64,000 bases of DNA from Flavobacterium sp. 245 (GCF_004362055.1 NZ_SNXB01000012.1:106564-170563), one strand, 5' to 3'; positions 35,561 through 45,752 are shown, numbered from the stretch's first letter. Notes: generated by a model from the letters alone, not told the origin. Numbers and translations are program-made.

Positions 35561-36593
35561 TAGCCACAAACTAAAATAAATATGACTACAAACACGACTC
35601 TATTACTTATTTAGTAATAGCGGGTGGTTTATCATACTTTGAATATTACTTCAAAGCTAAAAACAAATCGAATGTGATTTTTACGTTTTTTGGCCATTTT
35701 TGGACTATTGGTTTTATTGATAAACCCACTTGATCCCTGTATTGATCAATTTAACCTACATGAAAAATAGTCGAAGGTATAAAGGTAGTTTTAATTTACA
35801 CATCGATTTATCAAAAAAAACATAAAGATGATTAATCTCGAAAGTCTATTAACGCCAGTTCACTCTGATTTCAAAGTATTGACACTAACAAGTTTAGCAT
35901 TAATAATGCCCACAAAAACGCTCCAATAAATATACATGTCCACGTAATTTTATTTATATATTTCATAATATCATAAATTCTAATTTAAAAATTCATTCCC
36001 TATTTAGTAAACAGTTTCAGTAAAATCTTCATTAAATAACTATAAATTCAATAAAAATAATATTGACATTAAAATTTAGAGATTCTAACAGAGTACTGAT
36101 CTGGTAAAATTGATTAACAGAACCCTAAATTTGATAAATAATATAGTCTGGATATAACTAAAAAATAGAACTACCAACATTTTTTTTCTCATTTATGGGT
36201 CATTACTATTATTCATCCAAACTTAATCGGGCATCACCTTGAATATAAACACAATTTACTTTACGTTTAAATGCGAAATTTTTCATTAGAAGAGATCTGT
36301 GATTTATCCTAATTTTTTATGTTCATTTTAACGAGAATATACTGCTTCAAGAACATAACTTTCTTTTGCTTCTAAAATAAAACTTTCTAATTGATCACAT
36401 TAACGCATTCGTTGCATTTCCATCCCATGTACTTTATAAAATAGACTTAATGAATGGTACACATCGCTTTTTTTTATATTGGCTACTTATTCCAAAAATA
36501 GATAACTCTCCAATCACAATCCTACTCTGTTTGAGCAGCTAAAAGCAAACTAAATCTTAAAGCTTATCCTACAAATAATAATTACATTATACA
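35561..36593. other. Decayed intergenic region
   Basis: About 1 kb with pieces of former genes but no intact frame. The plus strand at 35582-35730 reads membrane-like fragments with stops. The minus strand at about 36190-36560 reads pieces such as VANIKKSDVYHSLSLFYKVHGMEMQRMR and QLESFILEAKESYVLEAVYSR in one frame, interrupted by stops. It also holds the first copy of the 57-bp repeat. Confidence 0.4.
35733..35789. repeat. 57-bp direct repeat, copy 1
   Basis: ATCCCTGTATTGATCAATTT followed by AACCTACATGAAAAATAGT and CGAAGGTATAAAGGTAGT; it matches 36629-36685 with few differences. Confidence 0.8.
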
Positions 36594-36623
36594 AAAAAAC
36601 CGCCTAAAATTCAATTTAGGCGG
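36594..36623 (-). terminator. Strong minus-strand terminator of the promoter 8 transcript
   Basis: The perfect 9-bp stem CCGCCTAAA/TTTAGGCGG (36600-36608 and 36615-36623) is followed by seven T on the minus strand. It lies about 210 nt downstream of the expected start from LytTR-type promoter 8, with no real gene between. Confidence 0.8.
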
Positions 36624-36828
36624 CTATGTCCCTATATTGATCTATTTAACCTACATGAAAAATAGTTGAAGGGATAAAGGGACTTTGAGAAAACTTTAAT
36701 ATATTAACTCCCTAGACAACATAGCAATCCTAAAATAATTTTATTAATCATTACTATTGCTGTTTTTTTGAAAAAAACCTATTTACAATTTACATGCCTC
36801 TTTATTCCAAATAAATACATCTTTAATC
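36624..36828 (-). ncRNA. Candidate short RNA from promoter 8
   Basis: The region between promoter 8 (start near 36828) and the strong terminator at 36594-36623 makes a transcript of about 230 nt. Its longest early frames are 15 codons (for example MIKDVFIWNKEACKL). Its 3' part contains the 57-bp repeat, which is closed by a GTCCCT/AGGGAC stem. An RNA or a very short peptide product is possible. Confidence 0.4.
36628..36685. repeat. 57-bp direct repeat, copy 2
   Basis: GTCCCTATATTGATCTATTT followed by AACCTACATGAAAAATAGT and TGAAGGGATAAAGGGACT. This copy has complementary ends (GTCCCT and AGGGAC) and lies next to the terminator at 36594-36623. Confidence 0.8.
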
Positions 36829-36834
36829 ATGTAG

Positions 36835-36902
36835 CAAATAAAAATAAAAACAAGCACAATTGGTATCAAAAAGTAGTTAACGGTCGAATACTCTGATTAA
36901 CG
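36835..36902 (-). promoter_or_regulatory. LytTR-type promoter 8
   Basis: Minus-strand boxes CGTTAA start at 36902 and 36882 (20 bp). The proximal CGTTAACTACTT is followed after 28 nt by TTTATTTG (36842-36835), one mismatch from TAnnTTTG. Confidence 0.65.
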
Positions 36903-37042
36903 GGCGATTCTTAAACATCTTTTATTTTAATAAGATTTAACTCAAAAAATGGCGTGGTTGCACAAGACTGGCATAACTTTTTACAAGCTTTTTTTCTGTA
37001 TGTTCGTAGAAATGAAAAAGTATGTTTCAAACTGTAATAATA

Positions 37043-38089
37043 TTAGTTATCAAGTAGTTTGTGATTAAACATTATTTTACAAACGATTTTTTGCTCCCAT
37101 CTCCATGCGCTTGCCATAGCTTCGTCTAAACTTAATTCTGCTTTCCAGCCTAAAACATTATTTGCTTTGTCTGTATCAGCATATGCTTCAGTGATATCAC
37201 CTTCACGACGTGGCATAATTTTATAAGGTAATTTTTTATCGCTTACTTTTTCGAAACTACTAATGACTTCCAAAACTGAACTTCCTTTTCCGGTCCCTAA
37301 GTTAAAAATCTCTACCTTTTGCAAATTCTTTTTATTAAATAAACGCTGTAATGCAATGACGTGCGCTTTAGCCAAATCTACAACGTGAATATAATCACGA
37401 ACTGCAGTTCCATCAGGAGTTGGATAATCATCTCCAAAAACAGACAATTCTTTACGCAATTCTACACCGGTTTGCGTAATAAAAGGCACTAAGTTTTGAG
37501 GAACACCTAATGGTAATTCTCCAATTTGATTGGATGAATGTGCTCCAACCGGATTAAAATAACGTAATAAGATTGCGTTTATGTTGGTTACTCTCGTAGT
37601 GTCTGTTATAATTTCTTCTCCAATTTGCTTGGTATTTCCATAAGGAGACATTGCAGCCTGTACCGGAGCATCTTCCGCAATTGGCATTTTTTCGGCTTGA
37701 CCATAAACCGTACAAGACGAACTAAAAATGAAACTTGCCTCAGGTTTTTGCTGTAATTCCTGTAAAAGATAAACCAAAGTACTGATGTTGTTTTCGTAAT
37801 ACAATAACGGATTTTCAACACTTTCTCCAACTGCTTTTGAAGCTGCAAAATGAATTACTCCTGTAACATCGTTATGTTTTTTAAAAAAATCCTGAACTGA
37901 TGCTTTTTCTCTTAAATCTAACTTTTCGAATAAAGGTGTCTTTCCTGTAATATTTGTAATTCCTTTTAAAACATCTTTTGTAGAATTGGAAAGATTGTCA
38001 ATAATCACTACCTCAAAGCCTTCATTTTGCAATTCGACTACGGTGTGAGAACCAATAAAACCTAATCCTCCTGTTACTAGTACTTTCAT
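37043..38089 (-). CDS. galE: UDP-glucose 4-epimerase
   Basis: This 348-aa extended SDR interconverts UDP-glucose/UDP-galactose (often also the N-acetyl forms). It has the NAD loop VTGGLGFIGSHTVVEL at the N-terminus, the HFAASKAVGES segment (about 81-91), SSSCTVYG with catalytic Ser (about 123-130), YGNTKQIGE with the YxxxK pair (about 151-159), and LRYFNPVGAH. The C-terminus continues past the usual WRWE...K end by about ten residues. It is the last gene of the minus-strand hexosamine operon, 90 bp after nagB. Confidence 0.94.
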   Translation of the reverse strand: MKVLVTGGLGFIGSHTVVELQNEGFEVVIIDNLSNSTKDVLKGITNITGKTPLFEKLDLREKASVQDFFKKHNDVTGVIHFAASKAVGESVENPLLYYENNISTLVYLLQELQQKPEASFIFSSSCTVYGQAEKMPIAEDAPVQAAMSPYGNTKQIGEEIITDTTRVTNINAILLRYFNPVGAHSSNQIGELPLGVPQNLVPFITQTGVELRKELSVFGDDYPTPDGTAVRDYIHVVDLAKAHVIALQRLFNKKNLQKVEIFNLGTGKGSSVLEVISSFEKVSDKKLPYKIMPRREGDITEAYADTDKANNVLGWKAELSLDEAMASAWRWEQKIVCKIMFNHKLLDN

Positions 38090-38179
38090 TTTTTTAGTTG
38101 TTTACTATCTAGTTAATTTGTAAGCCCGTCTTGCAATAAGAATCCAAGTATTCTTTTGTTTTTGCCAGACAAGAATTAT

Positions 38180-40108
38180 TTAATACTCCCATCTCACAAA
38201 TGCTTCCACAGCTGCATACGTTGCCAGTCCTAATTGCTGGTATAAATCTGCTGTTTCTGCATTTCTGTCTTCAGCTCTTTGCCAAAATTCTCTTGCATCG
38301 GTTCCCTGGAAAACAACACCATCTTTTTGAGATTGGTGTTTGAAGATTCCGTGACGTTTTGCCAAAACCTGATCCGGGCTCATTGGTACCGCCATCTCTA
38401 CTTCGTCAATTCCCCATTCCTGCCAAGCTCCACGGTACAACCATAACCAGCAATCATCCATAAACGATTTTGGTTTTAAAACTTTTACCGCTTCAAAAAT
38501 TGCATCAAGACAAACTTTATGGGTTCCGTGTGGGTCGGCTAAATCGCCTGCAGCATAAATTTGGTGCGGTTTTATTTTTTCGATTAAATCCACGGTCAAT
38601 TGAATATCTTCTGCGCCGATTGGTTTTTTCTCGATTGTTCCCGTTTCATAAAATGGCGATTCCATAAAATGAATATGATCGTCTGTCAAACCAACAAAAT
38701 GACTTGCTGCCCTTGCTTCTCCTTTTCGGATTAATCCTTTTATATAACGAACTTCCGGAATATCAATTTCACTGTTCTTTTTATTGGTTAAAAAAGCTGC
38801 TGCATTTAGATAGATATTATCTGCCTCGGCACTTTCGATTCCGAATTTTTCGTTGTAATCAATTACGAATCTTGCAAAACGCAATGCTTCATCATCCGCG
38901 ACAGCAATATTTCCAGAGGTTTGATACGCAACATGCACTTCATGTCCCTGCTCCTGCAAACGCATGAAAGTTCCTCCCATACTGATAATATCATCATCTG
39001 GATGCGGACTGAAAATCAACACGCGTTTTTTAGTCGGCTCCGCTCTTTCCGGGCGGTTTGAATCATCTGCATTTGGTTTCCCGCCTGGCCAGCCTGTAAT
39101 TGTATTTTGAAGTTTATTGAAGATTTTGATATTGATATCGTACGCCGGACCTGAATCTGCCAATAAATCGCTCATTCCGTTTTCGATATAATCGGCATCA
39201 GTCAACATTAAAATAGGTTTTTTAAGCTGAAGTGCCAATCCTAAAACCGCTTTTCTAATTAGTTTATCTGTCCATGCTACTTTTTCTACCAACCATGGTT
39301 TATTGATTCTGGTTAGTTTTGAAGAAGCTTCTTTGTCTAAAATAAAAACGGCATTATTGTGTTCCTGCAAAAAAGAAGCTGGTACACGATTTGTAACTTC
39401 ATCTTCTACCGATTTTTTTACAATATTCGCCTTTCCTTCTCCCCAAGCCATCAAAATAACCTGTTTAGCCTCCATGATTTTTTTTACTCCAAGGGTTATT
39501 GCCGTTCTTGGTGTATTACTCAATCCGAAGAAATCTTTGCTTGCTGCAACTCTCGTAATATGATCCAGAGCCACTAAACGCGTTTTTGAATTTTGAAGTG
39601 AACCCGATTCGTTGAAACCAATATGTCCGTTTCCTCCAATTCCTAAAATCTGCAAATCAATTCCGCCTAAAGCTCCAATTTTTGCTTCATACTCGTGGCA
39701 ATAATCAGCGATTTGTTCTTTTGTCAAAAGTCCGTCTGGAACATGAGCGTTTTCAGGCAAAATATCAACATGATCAAACAGCAATTCTTTCATAAAACGA
39801 ACATAACTGTTAATTGAGTTTGGTTCCATCGGATAATATTCATCCAAATTAAAACTGATTACGTTTTTAAAACTCAAACCTTCTTCTTTATGCAAGCGAA
39901 CTAATTCAGCATAAAGCCCTTTTGGAGAAGAACCTGTAGCTAGACCTAAAATACAAGGCTGATTTTCTTTTTGTTTTGACTGAATTAAAGCTGCAATTTC
40001 CTGGGCAACTGCTTTTGAAGCATCAGAAGAATTTTCAAAAACAACGGTATTGATGTTTTCGAATCGTTTTTCGAATCTTGTTGCTTTGTCGATTTTACTT
40101 TTTAACAT
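38180..40108 (-). CDS. nagB: Glucosamine-6-phosphate deaminase fused to a PIG-L-type deacetylase domain
   Basis: This 642-aa two-domain protein is the usual Bacteroidetes form. The N-terminal NagB domain (about 20-270) has LATGSSPKGLY, SFNLDEYYPM (catalytic Asp) and LGIGGNGHIGFNESGS, converting glucosamine 6-phosphate to fructose 6-phosphate and ammonia. The C-terminal part (about 365-640) has FSPHPDDDIISMGGT, the metal-binding motif of PIG-L/LmbE deacetylases, and DPHGTHK. The fusion could join deacetylation and deamination, though this has not been shown here. It lies between the sugar transporter and galE in one operon. Confidence 0.93.
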   Translation of the reverse strand: MLKSKIDKATRFEKRFENINTVVFENSSDASKAVAQEIAALIQSKQKENQPCILGLATGSSPKGLYAELVRLHKEEGLSFKNVISFNLDEYYPMEPNSINSYVRFMKELLFDHVDILPENAHVPDGLLTKEQIADYCHEYEAKIGALGGIDLQILGIGGNGHIGFNESGSLQNSKTRLVALDHITRVAASKDFFGLSNTPRTAITLGVKKIMEAKQVILMAWGEGKANIVKKSVEDEVTNRVPASFLQEHNNAVFILDKEASSKLTRINKPWLVEKVAWTDKLIRKAVLGLALQLKKPILMLTDADYIENGMSDLLADSGPAYDINIKIFNKLQNTITGWPGGKPNADDSNRPERAEPTKKRVLIFSPHPDDDIISMGGTFMRLQEQGHEVHVAYQTSGNIAVADDEALRFARFVIDYNEKFGIESAEADNIYLNAAAFLTNKKNSEIDIPEVRYIKGLIRKGEARAASHFVGLTDDHIHFMESPFYETGTIEKKPIGAEDIQLTVDLIEKIKPHQIYAAGDLADPHGTHKVCLDAIFEAVKVLKPKSFMDDCWLWLYRGAWQEWGIDEVEMAVPMSPDQVLAKRHGIFKHQSQKDGVVFQGTDAREFWQRAEDRNAETADLYQQLGLATYAAVEAFVRWEY

Positions 40109-40141
40109 GATATAGTTTTTTTTTAATATCTCTAATTTATG

Positions 40142-41515
40142 CTACCATTTTCGGTATTTATGACCTTTTACTGCATAGAAAAGAATCATTATATAAGATG
40201 GTAATAACATTAAATACGCAAGCTGGTTTCCGCTTCTTGAAATGTCTTGAGTTCCGACTGCAATATTTGATGTATTGATAGTTTCTGTAATTAATCCATA
40301 TAATAGAGGGAAAATTGCTCCTCCAATAATTCCCATAATCAAAATAGCACTTCCAATTTTAGTATAACCTCCCAAATCTTCAAGAGCCATTGGCCAAATT
40401 GCCGGCCAGCAAAGTGCATTGGCCAAACCAAGTAGTGCTACTAAAAGAATTACAATTGGCAAATTTGGAATTCCAGGCAATTGAATCATTAATTTGGGTG
40501 AAATAATTACAATTGCTAAAACCAAAATGATTCCTAAAATTCCTGAACCTTTTAAAGCCGTTACCTGCGAAAGGTATTTTGGGATCAGGGTTATTCCCAA
40601 AATGTACCCCACAACCATTGCTGACATGGTGAAAGAAGTCAATTTTAGATAAAAATTTCCTTCATCTCCATAAACTCTCAATTGTTTTCCGAACCCCCCA
40701 ATTGAATCTCCAGCCAAAACCTCGGCAGCCAAATACAACATTAAGGTGATTACTCCCAAAACCAATTGAGGACGTCTGAGTGCATTTTTAATTTGTTTGA
40801 TAATACTTAAATGTTCTACATGTCCGTCGTTGTCTAAATTAATTTCAGGAAGTGACGAAAATTTTATAAAAATGGCCAATACAAACATGATTCCTGCCAT
40901 ATATACATAAGGTGTTTGTAATTGCAAGGCTAAGTAATCTAAAGCCCTTTCTCTTTGAAACGATGTCATTACGGCTATTTTATCTGCAGAATAATATCCG
41001 ATATTTGACAATACTAATTCAGTTAATAATAAAGGTGCCATAAAGCCGGCTAGTTTATTAGCAATACCTAAAACACTAATTCGGGCTGCAGCATTTTCTC
41101 TCGGGCCTATTACAACCACGTATGGATTTGAAGCAGTTTGCAAAATTGCCAAACCAGTACCCATAACAAAAAGTGCTATTAAAAACAGTAAAAAAGTACG
41201 GCTTTCGGCTGCCGGGTAAAACATAAAGGCACCTAAAGCAATGATTTGTAACCCTAAAGAAATACTACTTTTATAACCTACTTTTCCAATTACCCAGGAT
41301 GATGGGACCCCCATCACAAAATAGGCAATATAAAAGGAAAAAGTTACAAAATACGATTGGGATTCTGTTAGTTCACAAGCTAATTTAAAAAAAGGTATCA
41401 GAGGCCCGTTTAGCCAGGTTACAAATCCAAGAATAAAAAATAATGAAGTTAAAATAAGCATTGGAATTAAAGTACTGCTTTGTTCTTTTTTTAAAGTAAA
41501 ATCAATTTCTGACAT
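40142..41515 (-). CDS. Sugar:proton MFS transporter (FucP/GluP/NagP type)
   Basis: This 457-aa inner membrane permease has 12 hydrophobic segments and the family patterns FFILGFVTWLNGPLIPFFKLACELTESQ... (first helix and loop), GVPSSWVIGKVGYK (about 73-86) and GTGLAILQTASNPYV (about 123-137), followed by GPRENAAARI. Homologues import fucose, glucose/galactose or N-acetylglucosamine. The neighbouring nagB and NahK-like kinase suggest an N-acetylhexosamine, which is inference. The nagB start is 33 bp downstream. Confidence 0.9.
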   Translation of the reverse strand: MSEIDFTLKKEQSSTLIPMLILTSLFFILGFVTWLNGPLIPFFKLACELTESQSYFVTFSFYIAYFVMGVPSSWVIGKVGYKSSISLGLQIIALGAFMFYPAAESRTFLLFLIALFVMGTGLAILQTASNPYVVVIGPRENAAARISVLGIANKLAGFMAPLLLTELVLSNIGYYSADKIAVMTSFQRERALDYLALQLQTPYVYMAGIMFVLAIFIKFSSLPEINLDNDGHVEHLSIIKQIKNALRRPQLVLGVITLMLYLAAEVLAGDSIGGFGKQLRVYGDEGNFYLKLTSFTMSAMVVGYILGITLIPKYLSQVTALKGSGILGIILVLAIVIISPKLMIQLPGIPNLPIVILLVALLGLANALCWPAIWPMALEDLGGYTKIGSAILIMGIIGGAIFPLLYGLITETINTSNIAVGTQDISRSGNQLAYLMLLPSYIMILFYAVKGHKYRKW

Positions 41516-41567
41516 ATTTTAGGATTGCAATTAGTTCTTATTTTAAAACTTATTTTTTGGTTAATTC

Positions 41568-42473
41568 CTAGAGATAAAAATGAATAGTTTCTTCTAAAGC
41601 TCTATCAATTGTATATTCAGGCTTAAATCTTAACAGATTAAATTTATCAGGATTGCCTTAGAATGTTTAATGTCGCCGCTCTTTCTTCCAGAAATCTGAT
41701 CCCTGATTTTGAGTACGTGATTTTTATAATTTTTTGGGCTAACTCTAAAACCGATGTGCTGTACCCCAGTACAACATTATAGGTTTTATTTGCTTTTTGA
41801 GAAGCCAGAATATTCGCTTTTACCACATCCTTTACATAAATAAAATCTCTGGTCTGCAATCCGTCACCGTAAATTGTGATGGGCACGTTTTTAAGTGCAT
41901 TATTTATAAAAATAGGCACTGCGGTCGCATAAGCAGATTCTGGATTTTGGCGTGGACCAAATACATTAAAATAACGAAGAGAAGCCGTTTGAACTTGATA
42001 TTGGTCGAGATACATTTTTAAATAATATTCTCCATCGAGTTTTGTTATGGCATACGGTGTCATAGGTTCCGCAAACATCGTTTCTACTTTTGGCAAAACG
42101 GGATTATTTCCATAATTTGCTGCAGAAGGTGACAGTATAACTTTACAGTTTGAATTATTTTTTGCTGCTTCCAAAATATTAATAGTTCCAATAGTATTGA
42201 TTTCGATGCATTCTCTAATCTTCAAAAGCGATTCCGGAACTCTCACTAAAGCCACCAAATGAAAAACACCGCTTGCCCCGCTAATGACTTCATTAACCAG
42301 ATTCTCATCGCGAATGTCTCCTTTTACAAACTCGACAATTAATCCTTTTAGGTTATATTCAAATCCCATTCTAAGACTATATAGTATTAGATCTTCATGT
42401 CTTTATTTAGATAGATGTTCAGCAATATGACTACCTAGAAAACCGGCATCTCCGGTAATACATATTTTTCCAT
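41568..42473 (-). pseudogene. Broken NAD-dependent sugar epimerase
   Basis: A GalE/WbpP-like extended SDR is split into three frames. The N-terminus reads KICITGDAGFLGSHIAEHL and then stops. The main frame (41647-42369) covers VKGDIRDENLV through SPSAANYGNNPV, PYAITKLDGEYY (YxxxK), RYFNVFGPRQNP and YGDGLQTRDFIYV. The C-terminus (GNPDKFNLLRFKPEYTIDRAL...) continues in another frame after ERA. Both breaks are small shifts, so inactivation seems recent. The gene fits between nahK-like and the transporter in the operon. Confidence 0.85.
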
Positions 42474-42478
42474 TTTTA

Positions 42479-43582
42479 TTATTTTAATGATTCAAAGAAA
42501 TCCAAATTATAGTCTTCCATTTCCTTAAATTGTTTCGAAATACTTTCAATGAGTTTAAATTGATTTTTAGAGCGATCCAAATTATGTTCCAGATATTTTG
42601 TTTTATAATAAATATCATCATTTAAAAAATCAGTCAGAAAACGAAGTGCCATGATAAATACCATAGTTTTTGCGCCAAGGGGAAGATATTTTATCTCTAA
42701 TAATGAAAGAGAAGAATTCGTTTTTTCAATAAAACCTTTTACATACGCTTTATAATACTGTAAATTGAAACTGACCAGGCTCAGATTTTTTTCGTCTTCA
42801 GCTGCAGTATTGCAAATCGTTCGAACAGCATCTCCAAAATCATAATGAATAATTCCGGGCATAACTGTATCAGTATCAATCACACAAAGACCTTTTTTAT
42901 TTACATCAAAAAGCACATTTGATATTTTAGTGTCATTATGTGTTACTGTGAGTTTTATTTTTTCGGCATCTTTTAATTTTTGCAACACATGCATTTCTTC
43001 TTTAAGTTCATAAACCAGATTAATACAAGTTTTGGCCTGTTCAACTCGCTGTTCTGAAGCTTCTTTCAAGGCACTGTCAAACTGAGAAAACCGAAAAGCC
43101 ATGTCATGAAAATTCGGAATTACTTCTATTAATTTTCCGACATCAAAATCACTTGTCAGATTTAAAAATTCACCGAAAATTTTCCCTGCTTCATAGGCAA
43201 TTTCTTCATTTTTAACAGTTTCAAAAGTTGTGCTGCCTTCTATGTATACCATCATATTCCAAAAGTATCCATCTATATCCTGATAATAAAAAATGCCATT
43301 TTTGGTTGCGATAAAAGTCAAAACGCGGCGTTTAAGTTCTTCTTCAGAAAAATGTTTTAATTTTCGAAGCAAATGTTTACTTACACCCACTTTATTGGCA
43401 ATCAGACCAGGAACGTCTTTAAAAACGCCACTATTAATTTTTTGCAAAATAACCCGTTCACCAAAATTACTTGTAACCAAATAGGTGTCGTTGATATGAC
43501 CTGAGGTCAATTCTTCAAAATTTTTGAAATCTTCTAAATAATCAAACTGATCGTAAATAAATTTTAAATGTTCTTCTATCAT
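42479..43582 (-). CDS. N-acetylhexosamine 1-kinase-like phosphotransferase
   Basis: This aminoglycoside-phosphotransferase-fold kinase of about 367 aa resembles N-acetylhexosamine 1-kinase (NahK, about 360 aa) in length and motifs: the early LTSGHINDTYLV loop, VILQKIN (lysine for ATP), the Brenner motif THNDTKISNVLFD (about 217-229) and CVIDTDTVMPG with the DxD metal site. NahK makes N-acetylglucosamine/galactosamine 1-phosphate. The ATG at 43582 is preferred over the GTG at 43591, because it lies 3 nt after the stop of the upstream gene. Upstream is a broken nucleotidyltransferase, so the product may have no dedicated uridylyltransferase. Confidence 0.85.
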   Translation of the reverse strand: MIEEHLKFIYDQFDYLEDFKNFEELTSGHINDTYLVTSNFGERVILQKINSGVFKDVPGLIANKVGVSKHLLRKLKHFSEEELKRRVLTFIATKNGIFYYQDIDGYFWNMMVYIEGSTTFETVKNEEIAYEAGKIFGEFLNLTSDFDVGKLIEVIPNFHDMAFRFSQFDSALKEASEQRVEQAKTCINLVYELKEEMHVLQKLKDAEKIKLTVTHNDTKISNVLFDVNKKGLCVIDTDTVMPGIIHYDFGDAVRTICNTAAEDEKNLSLVSFNLQYYKAYVKGFIEKTNSSLSLLEIKYLPLGAKTMVFIMALRFLTDFLNDDIYYKTKYLEHNLDRSKNQFKLIESISKQFKEMEDYNLDFFESLK

Positions 43583-43584
43583 AT

Positions 43585-44478
43585 TTACCACAGATTAGTT
43601 GGATACACTTTTTCGGTTCTTAATTTTTCCATTTCTCTTTTAGCTATTTCCTTGTCTTCCTTATATGTCACTCCAAACCATTTTGCATTCGATTGAAGTA
43701 CTTCAAACGATGCATTTTTTGATTTTAAAATTTCATTAATATAGATGTAATAAAAATTCGGCTTTTAGATCTTGTTCATTTTTCTCCAGGAAATCCTCAA
43801 AAAGCGCACCGCCAAAATCAAAGCTCTTTGGAGTAAACCCAAAAAGTTCATTGAAACAATAACATTCTCATCTATCGTATTAAATTCTCCTTTGTTGTTT
43901 TTAAACACCGGCTTACTGTTGACTTTTTCACTATGTATACGTTCAGTAACATCTGTCAAATAATTATTTTCATCTACCTTACATTCGTCTCTTGAAACAA
44001 AGCCATGATCGGAAATAGTATTTTTAAGCAAATAGGCCATCATGTTAAAATGGTATAATTCCTTGTCCATTTCTATCAATGCTTATGCCATTATCTCAAA
44101 TGCTTCTTTTCCGTAAAAATCATTTTATAATGGCAAAATCTTGACTTAATTCTTCTTTTTCCATCAATAAGGCATGTCCTGTTCCTCATATTTTTTTTCT
44201 TTCCGGATTTTGATATTTTGCTGGAACATTCGTAATTTCCTTAAAAACATATTCAACTTCAACTTTACCATTTAATTTTTAATTAACATTCTTGCACTCT
44301 TTCAATAATCTTACTTATCATAAATACAAATTCTCCAAATCCTGCCTGTAATACATCATGTATTGAAAATCCATTATTGTATCACTTCGGAAGTGCATGC
44401 ATCTAAATGTTTTAACCCTCCATATCGACTTCCAATACCTGCCGCAAGAATCACGAGAGAAGGTTTACCTTTGCTCAT
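43585..44478 (-). pseudogene. Broken sugar-1-phosphate nucleotidyltransferase
   Basis: The minus strand starts with ATG at 44478 and the nucleotide-binding motif LVILAAGIGSRYGGLKHLD, then shifts frames and meets several stops over about 400 bp. A 104-aa intact stretch (43765-44079; KELYHFNMMAYLLKN, NENVIVSMNFLG) follows, then another shift to FGGALFEDFLEKNEQ... ending at TNLW-stop at 43585. This would have been the uridylyltransferase acting after NahK. At least four lesions are present, so it is dead. Confidence 0.85.
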
Positions 44479-44645
44479 CTATATTATTATTAGTTGTTTT
44501 GTTATTGTTTTTTAGTCAGAAAGAAACGATCTCGTTCAACCAGAATATATTGATCTTTTTTCCGAATGGTTGTTCGCTTTTACGATGATTTGCATTTGTT
44601 ACTTGACTTAAATGAAGTAAATGTTACTACGTTTTTTTAAATAGT

Positions 44646-44879
44646 TTATTTAACACGTTCATTTGAAGGAATAATTTCACTATTACGAAAAGGGATTATA
44701 AATACTCCTCTAAGGCTGCCGTTTCTCTTCTTCTCATAAAATTTAATTGAATCGTTACTGTAAGTAATTTCATCAGTGTAATATGATCGTTCTTTTGTTA
44801 CAATCTTATATTTTGTTACAATATGTGTTTTGCATGACAATAAAGAAATCAAAAGAAATCCAATTAAAAGTGCTCTCAT
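44646..44879 (-). CDS. Small lipoprotein
   Basis: This 77-aa protein has a lipoprotein signal (LIGFLLISLLSC, Cys about 16) followed by a polar beta-like mature part (THIVTKYKIVTKERSYYTDEITYSND...). No family is recognised. It is isolated, between the hexosamine operon and a gene-free stretch. Confidence 0.6.
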   Translation of the reverse strand: MRALLIGFLLISLLSCKTHIVTKYKIVTKERSYYTDEITYSNDSIKFYEKKRNGSLRGVFIIPFRNSEIIPSNERVK

Positions 44880-45752
44880 AGTTCAAATTATATAGCTTTA
44901 TTTTTGGTGTGTAGTTCTGCATTAAATTTGAAATACAGTTTTTTTTCTTACAAACAGAATACGCTTTGGATCCGAAAAAAAATAAAATTGGTTTTTATCA
45001 TCTATTTTTAAATCCATATACCGGGAACTAAACATATATAAATACATAAAAAAGTGAACTTAAACGAAAAAATTATCATGTTAACTAACTATTTATCATC
45101 AAGTGGATTTAAACTGCTGAAATATTAATATGTAATAAACATTTCCTGAATTCTAGTAGGAATGTCCCAAGCAAATCGGAACATCCCTTTTTTTTGTCAT
45201 TTTTTAGTATGCGACTTGTAAAGCACAAAATTTCTTTTGCAAGTAACTTTGTGCTGCACAGGAGCTAAAATTTATAAATATTTCGATAGTATATCAGATT
45301 TTAATATACTGCATCTCTATCCTGCCATTTGAATATAATCTTATCCTAAACTGGCCTTTCAGTACCAGAATAACACTAATTAACTGGAAGAAAATCATAT
45401 CGATATTTTTCATATTATATTATCATAACTGATAACATCTATTTATTGATTTTTAATTATTACATGAAAACCTCTTTGGGAACATCAACAACCTTTTAAT
45501 ATTATATTCGGCTAAAAAAATTAAAACCAATAAAATTGATTAAGTCGTGTGAGTTTTTTCTGCTGATAAAATGCCAATCAAATTTTAAGGTCTATTGAAA
45601 TAAACAAACATTCCAATTTTAAAATTCATAGTTGCAGATAGAGCTAATCTTAATTTATACATAACTATCGCAAGCTTATTTCAGAGGCAAACTACAATAG
45701 TCTAAAAAAAGCGCATTGCAATAATAAATAATCAGAATTTTATTACTTTAGA
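44880..45752. other. Gene-free region upstream of the small lipoprotein
   Basis: About 870 bp. It contains a plus-strand terminator-like hairpin at 45159-45195 and, ahead of it, a 16-codon frame (ATG 45079, MLTNYLSSSGFKLLKY), so a short transcript could end there. No other feature recognised. Confidence 0.4.
45159..45195 (+). terminator. Terminator-like hairpin of an unknown short transcript
   Basis: GGAATGT and ACATCCC pair with one mismatch around a 15-nt loop and are followed by eight T on the plus strand. No plus-strand gene lies upstream, so it may end a small RNA. Confidence 0.5.
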
